Below are positions 60,148-64,000 of a DNA stretch of 64,000 bases, one piece after another. A model generated the notes under the pieces. That model did not search any database. It had not been told where the DNA came from and saw nothing but the letters and a program-made list of their open reading frames with translations. The position numbers and the translations under genes were made by a program. Source of the DNA: Molanna angustata (Eukaryota > Arthropoda > Insecta > Trichoptera > Molannidae); contig OY754977.1 of NCBI GenBank assembly GCA_963576475.1, forward strand, positions 13,640,743-13,704,742. Reading direction: 5' to 3'. How positions within the stretch are numbered: the first letter of the stretch is position 1; each line of letters starts with the position of its first letter.

Positions 60148-62270
60148 AGATTTCTATTAGTATAAGGAATCAAAGATACGATGCTCTAGCATTAGTGTTG
60201 AATAAAATATTGAAATAAATAATAATAGAGTTTTTGTCAATTATTACCCAAAAATCATAACCTTCTTCCAAAAGAACATAATTAAATGTATTTAAATCGT
60301 ACGAAATCAATATATTTTGATCCTAATGTAATAAAACGGAAAATTTAATCAAGCAAAAATCTTAATAATTTTCATAGTAAATTTACCTTTATAATAAATA
60401 TGATTTATCTTTATAATAAACTCGACGAAAATATAAAAGCAAAACTCACGACTTATTAAATAAAAATAACAATAAAAAATACAAAAAAACGACATGATAT
60501 CATTGCATTTAAGTACAAAATATTATAATATTTCTATTATTATTGGGGTAAACATTAGAGTTGTGAAATAGACAAATATACACATTAGAGTTACGAAAGA
60601 GACAAATATATATTAAGATAAGTTAAGACAAATTTCAGAGATTTTCAATACATAGAATAAAGCATTCTTTACAAATATATTTTGTATAATTATAAAATAT
60701 AAAAAAACATTTTTAAAATTCAAACAGTATATAAAAAGATTCATAAAAATAGATAATTCAAACAAAAAACATGCAAAGAGAGAAGCATATTTACTAAAAA
60801 ATTAAAAAAAATGTAAATATCTTATTCAAAGATTTGTTTTTTTATGGAATTATACCGAATTTGCAATATATCTCAGTAGCAAACTCTGAGGCTCATTGAT
60901 TTTTTTGCATTGTATTGAAAAAATTTGACGGGGAGGAAATATTACTCTGTGGGAGGAAACAATGACTCTACAAGTTGGACACAACTTTCAGATATGAAGA
61001 AATCGAACAAAAAGATGCAAAATTACTGTTAGAATTTACCTATGTACGTACGTCTCATATCGAAATTTATTATACGATCTGTTGACAAGTATTTTAAAAT
61101 CCATCACAAACGGACATACATACTCTGAACATTGTTGAAAGTGAAAAGTTATTTTGCACAGAAAAAGTTAAACGAGATACCCATACTCCCAACACAATAG
61201 AGATTAAATTATGAAGATTTTTGTTAGGGTTATGGATCTGTCAGATAAATTTGAATCTTTATTTAAATTAATTCAAACTCGCTAGTTTCAAATCCACGGT
61301 AGGTCAATTTGATCTCCAAAAGGAGATGATTCAAATACGATTCTGAGCACACAGGTTGTACAATAAGTAAAAATGAAAAATTAATGTTTGAATACGCATC
61401 GCAGCATAAAGAGGAATTGATAAAATAAGATAATAGTTCAATTTCAAATGTACATATAATATATAATATTATTGTAATGAACACATGAATTCGTTTTGTA
61501 TTCCAAAATAATCAACGTATGATTTTAACTTCGATTGTATGTAGATCAGCTGTTTTTATTTGTTGTTAAGTAATCAAGTTATAAAATAAAAAAGTTTTAT
61601 AGTTTTCAATTACTACTGCATACTTTGAATATTAATGTTTATGAAAACATATATTTTTACAGATAATATACCATCAAGATATAAAAAATTACATATGAAT
61701 GTATTTCGAAACAAAAAAAAACACTACAGGAAAACGATCTAACATAGTTTTACTAAATATTTATTAACTGTTTTACGGCGAACTACAATTTAACATTAAC
61801 TGAATTGAGATATCATCTTCGTTTGTAATCGGAAATTCCGAGATTAACCGAGCTTGAGCCATGGACAAACTGCGAAAAAAAAAATTCCAGCTTATAAACA
61901 AGCTATAATGCTGATATTAATTAATTCTTATAAAATCATTAATTCTTATATAATCGTGTTATTCTTATAAAACATGTAGGTAATGATCGTGAAGAATAGA
62001 TTATTGTTTACGAATAATATATATTGGGGCTATGCTAGTCTATAAAAAAAATCTGTTAAGAAAAATAAGAACTATTATTTCAACTTGTTTCCCCCTTCTC
62101 AGAATTTCCGATCTTTCCCGAAGTTGTTTTGTCTCAGCCATTATCAAAGTGTGGTTCGTCATATTTCCAATCAATCAAAATTATTAATGTAAAACTAGCA
62201 ATCAAAAAGAAAACTTTTTCAGACTACAATATGAAGAGAACGATGCAAAATGTTCAAAAATAAAACTTAC
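60148..62270. other. AT-rich DNA, probably intron of unc-13
   Basis: No exon matching the next part of the unc-13 C2 domain is visible on the minus strand here. Short frames have no motif. 62090-62165 and 61800-61870 are less AT-rich but not flanked by convincing splice sites. Confidence 0.5.
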
Positions 62271-62373
62271 AAAAGGAAATCCTGTTCCCAGCAAGGATCT
62301 GCTCCTTTGACCGTTACTGTCGTAGATTTGACGTTTTGTAGTTTCAGTGTCACGTACGTATTGAACTGAGCAG
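62271..62373 (-). CDS. unc-13: unc-13 exon encoding part of a C2 domain
   Basis: On the minus strand a 103-bp exon lies between TTTCAG (acceptor, ends at 62374) and GTAAGT (donor, from 62270). With two bases completing the previous codon it encodes [18 protein letters not shown] followed by VTVKG and then DPCWEQDFL, ending with two bases of the next codon. This matches the central C2 domain of Unc-13/Munc13, the presynaptic protein that primes vesicles by opening syntaxin. Phase joins perfectly with the exon at 63493-63522. The following exon, which should continue with Phe and an acidic residue, is not found in the window. Confidence 0.88.
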
Positions 62374-63492
62374 CTGAAATGATAAAATTACATTCCATAC
62401 ATTTTGATTAGTTGCTGCAATAAATATTCAAGAGCGGTCCATACGTTGTATTTAAAAGCAAAAGACTTATTAACAACGATACTATTAGTCCATCTATGGT
62501 CTTATGTATTACACGATGAAATAATGGGAGAAAATAGTAGGTACCTACCTAATAAAGATTTGAAAATAAATAAAAAAAATCTGCGTTTTAATGATTTAAA
62601 ATAATGTTAAAGCAACTCTGCATCCGTTCAAATATTAATTGTTTATTAAAACATACAGGGTGTTGAAGAAAAATTATGTACTCAAATAAAAAAATGTATT
62701 GTACCTATAGCACATCAAGATCAACGAATGGGTAAGAATCATTTCGAAAATCTTTAAGTCTTTGTTTCATATATTACCATATGCGCGAAGATGAAAAATA
62801 TGACTAAAACATTACACATTCGATGGAAGTTTATTGAGTTTAGTTAATAATAAATAACTTTAATAAAAAAAACATTGAGTTTAGTTAATAATAAAAACTT
62901 TAATAATAATATGGAGCGCTCTTTAATAATCAATAAAAAATAGTTCAAAAAGACATTTCAATGGTGATTGTGTAATTCATGCCAATAATATAAAAGAAAC
63001 CAACAAAAAGTGAAATCGAATAAGTGATTTTTTTTTATTTATTTAAAATATATACAATTACCTATATTGTGACAACCAAGTATTTTCGTATAATCTTTTT
63101 AATTATACTCGAAAAAAAAATAAGCTTAAAAACGAGAAATATTTTCAGTAATTGATTTAAAAATGAATATTTTATTAGTTAAAGTTGTTTTTATTCAAAT
63201 CATATAATTTTCATATAGGTAATCAAAAAACAAGCGTGTTTTATGTAGTTTTAAAGTGTGTGTTATTTAATTAGGTATATATAAATTTATCAATTGAATG
63301 ATTTTCTAAAATCTATGATGAATCTGGTGTTTCATGAAAACTTTATGATACTAATTCCTACAAAAATTCAAACGACTAAAAAAACATTCTAATATAAAAT
63401 TGCAACAAAATATATAATTTCTATGACAAACACGATTTTCACACCAATAAAAATGGTAAAAATTAATAAATAATTATTTGAATCATTCATAC
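62374..63492 (-). other. unc-13 intron, 1119 bp
   Basis: Bounded by GTATGA (donor side, 63492) and TTTCAG (acceptor side, 62374) on the minus strand. AT-rich, with a duplicated GAGTTTAGTTAATAATAAA block near 62836 and 62877. Nothing else recognised. Confidence 0.75.
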
Positions 63493-63522
63493 CTTGAGGT
63501 CCAACGTAATGCGCCTTTTTAA
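63493..63522 (-). CDS. unc-13: unc-13 30-bp micro-exon at the start of the C2 domain
   Basis: On the minus strand TTTTTTTTCAG precedes and GTATGA follows a 30-bp exon. With a G from the preceding exon it encodes V-KKAHYVGPQ, and its last base joins the next exon as an Ala codon, giving VKKA...[10 protein letters not shown], the order found in Unc-13 C2 domains. The upstream exon (ending in a Leu-Cys-Val-like stretch) is probably beyond position 64000. Confidence 0.82.
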
Positions 63523-64000
63523 CTGAAAAAAAAACAAAATTTTCTTTAGTAACAAATAGAATAAGTTCAATAACCACGATTAAAACTAATGGCGTACGAA
63601 TTACTTTGTTTTCAAGTGATAGTTTCAAATGAAGCAATGCACATTACTTAAAAAAATAAATTATATTTATACATCCTCACATCACATATACATATTCCCT
63701 AAACAAATCAAAAATTCTTGGTGAAAGAAATCGATCGAGGCGAGATTCTAACTCTCGTCCACATGATTACAACACCAGTGCGCTAGTCGCTCTGCCACCA
63801 ATCCATGTGCCATTTATAGGTCTTTGCTGATTTCAACGAAAATATGCATAGGATAATTGTTATTTATAGAGCGAGAAAATTGTCATATTACGCCTCTGCT
63901 AAATGAATAATTACACTAGTTTTAGTGGAATTAATATGAACTGTCGAGTGTAGTCAACAGTTCACATTATAATAGTCTTACGGAAGAATTATCTTAAATA
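63523..64000 (-). other. Probable unc-13 intron with a SINE-B copy
   Basis: Begins at a clear polypyrimidine-AG acceptor. No further exon recognised up to the window end. Confidence 0.5.
63660..63807 (-). mobile_element. SINE-B copy in the unc-13 intron
   Basis: Minus strand. tRNA-like head complement (GCGCTAGTCGCTCTGCCACC) at the high end, B-box complement GAGATTCTAACTCTCG, and CATATTCCCTAAACAAATC from the body. Confidence 0.65.

Overview
The window is a stretch of insect nuclear DNA, most probably from a moth or butterfly. The base composition is strongly AT-rich, with many TAGGTACCTACC/ATACATAC-type runs, tRNA-derived SINEs and RTE/CR1-like LINE tails. It contains almost no host coding sequence. 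The only host exons I can support are two short minus-strand exons of the synaptic-vesicle priming gene unc-13 (Munc13), near the right end at 62271-62373 and 63493-63522. No further unc-13 exon is visible downstream on that strand, so the rest of the window may be one very large transposon-filled intron, or an intron followed by other non-coding DNA. Everything else is mobile or repetitive DNA, much of it nested.

Left part (1-18261). After an AT-rich start and a copy of an unclassified 1-kb repeat (family R1), a complete Ty3/gypsy retrotransposon, here called element A, lies on the minus strand (3076-12662). It has 1447-bp LTRs, a TTAA target duplication, Gag, Pol, a canonical -1 frameshift site, a tRNA-Lys-like primer site and a polypurine tract. 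Pol A is broken near its end by two stops beside an inverted duplication. Element A sits between the arms of an older inverted repeat (2466-2780 and 12668-12935). To its right are five long (TA)n arrays separated by hairpin-forming spacers inside a 1381-bp tandem duplication (13403-16000). Next comes a composite element whose inner and right parts carry 16-bp minisatellites in opposite orientation around a GC-rich 310-bp tandem duplication (16462-18022).

Middle part (18262-36400). A 10.9-kb element (18262-29162) has 2.5-2.6-kb LTRs, an 18-nt primer site matching tRNA-His and a polypurine tract, but no gag or pol; it resembles a LARD-type non-autonomous retrotransposon. It is followed by a second, intact and young gypsy element, here called element B (30058-35987), with visually identical 215-bp LTRs. 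Element B is the most interesting item. Its Gag begins with a SAP-like domain, and its 1371-codon Pol carries, after protease, reverse transcriptase, RNase H, integrase and GPY/F module, an added C-terminal macro domain. This resembles the ADP-ribosyl-glutamate hydrolase TARG1/OARD1 and keeps both catalytic positions. Element B inserted into an RTE-like LINE fragment whose related copy at 43075-43325 gives the empty-site sequence.

Right part (36400-64000). This is a mosaic of LINE tails, two tRNA-derived SINE families (SINE-A, with eight copies; SINE-B, tRNA-Thr-like, with five copies), foldback elements (37452-37856, 41248-41785, 54385-54750), a degenerate 86-bp satellite, a 45-bp minisatellite of about 17 copies, and finally the unc-13 exons. 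All similarities to known families were judged by eye and from memory; no database search was possible.
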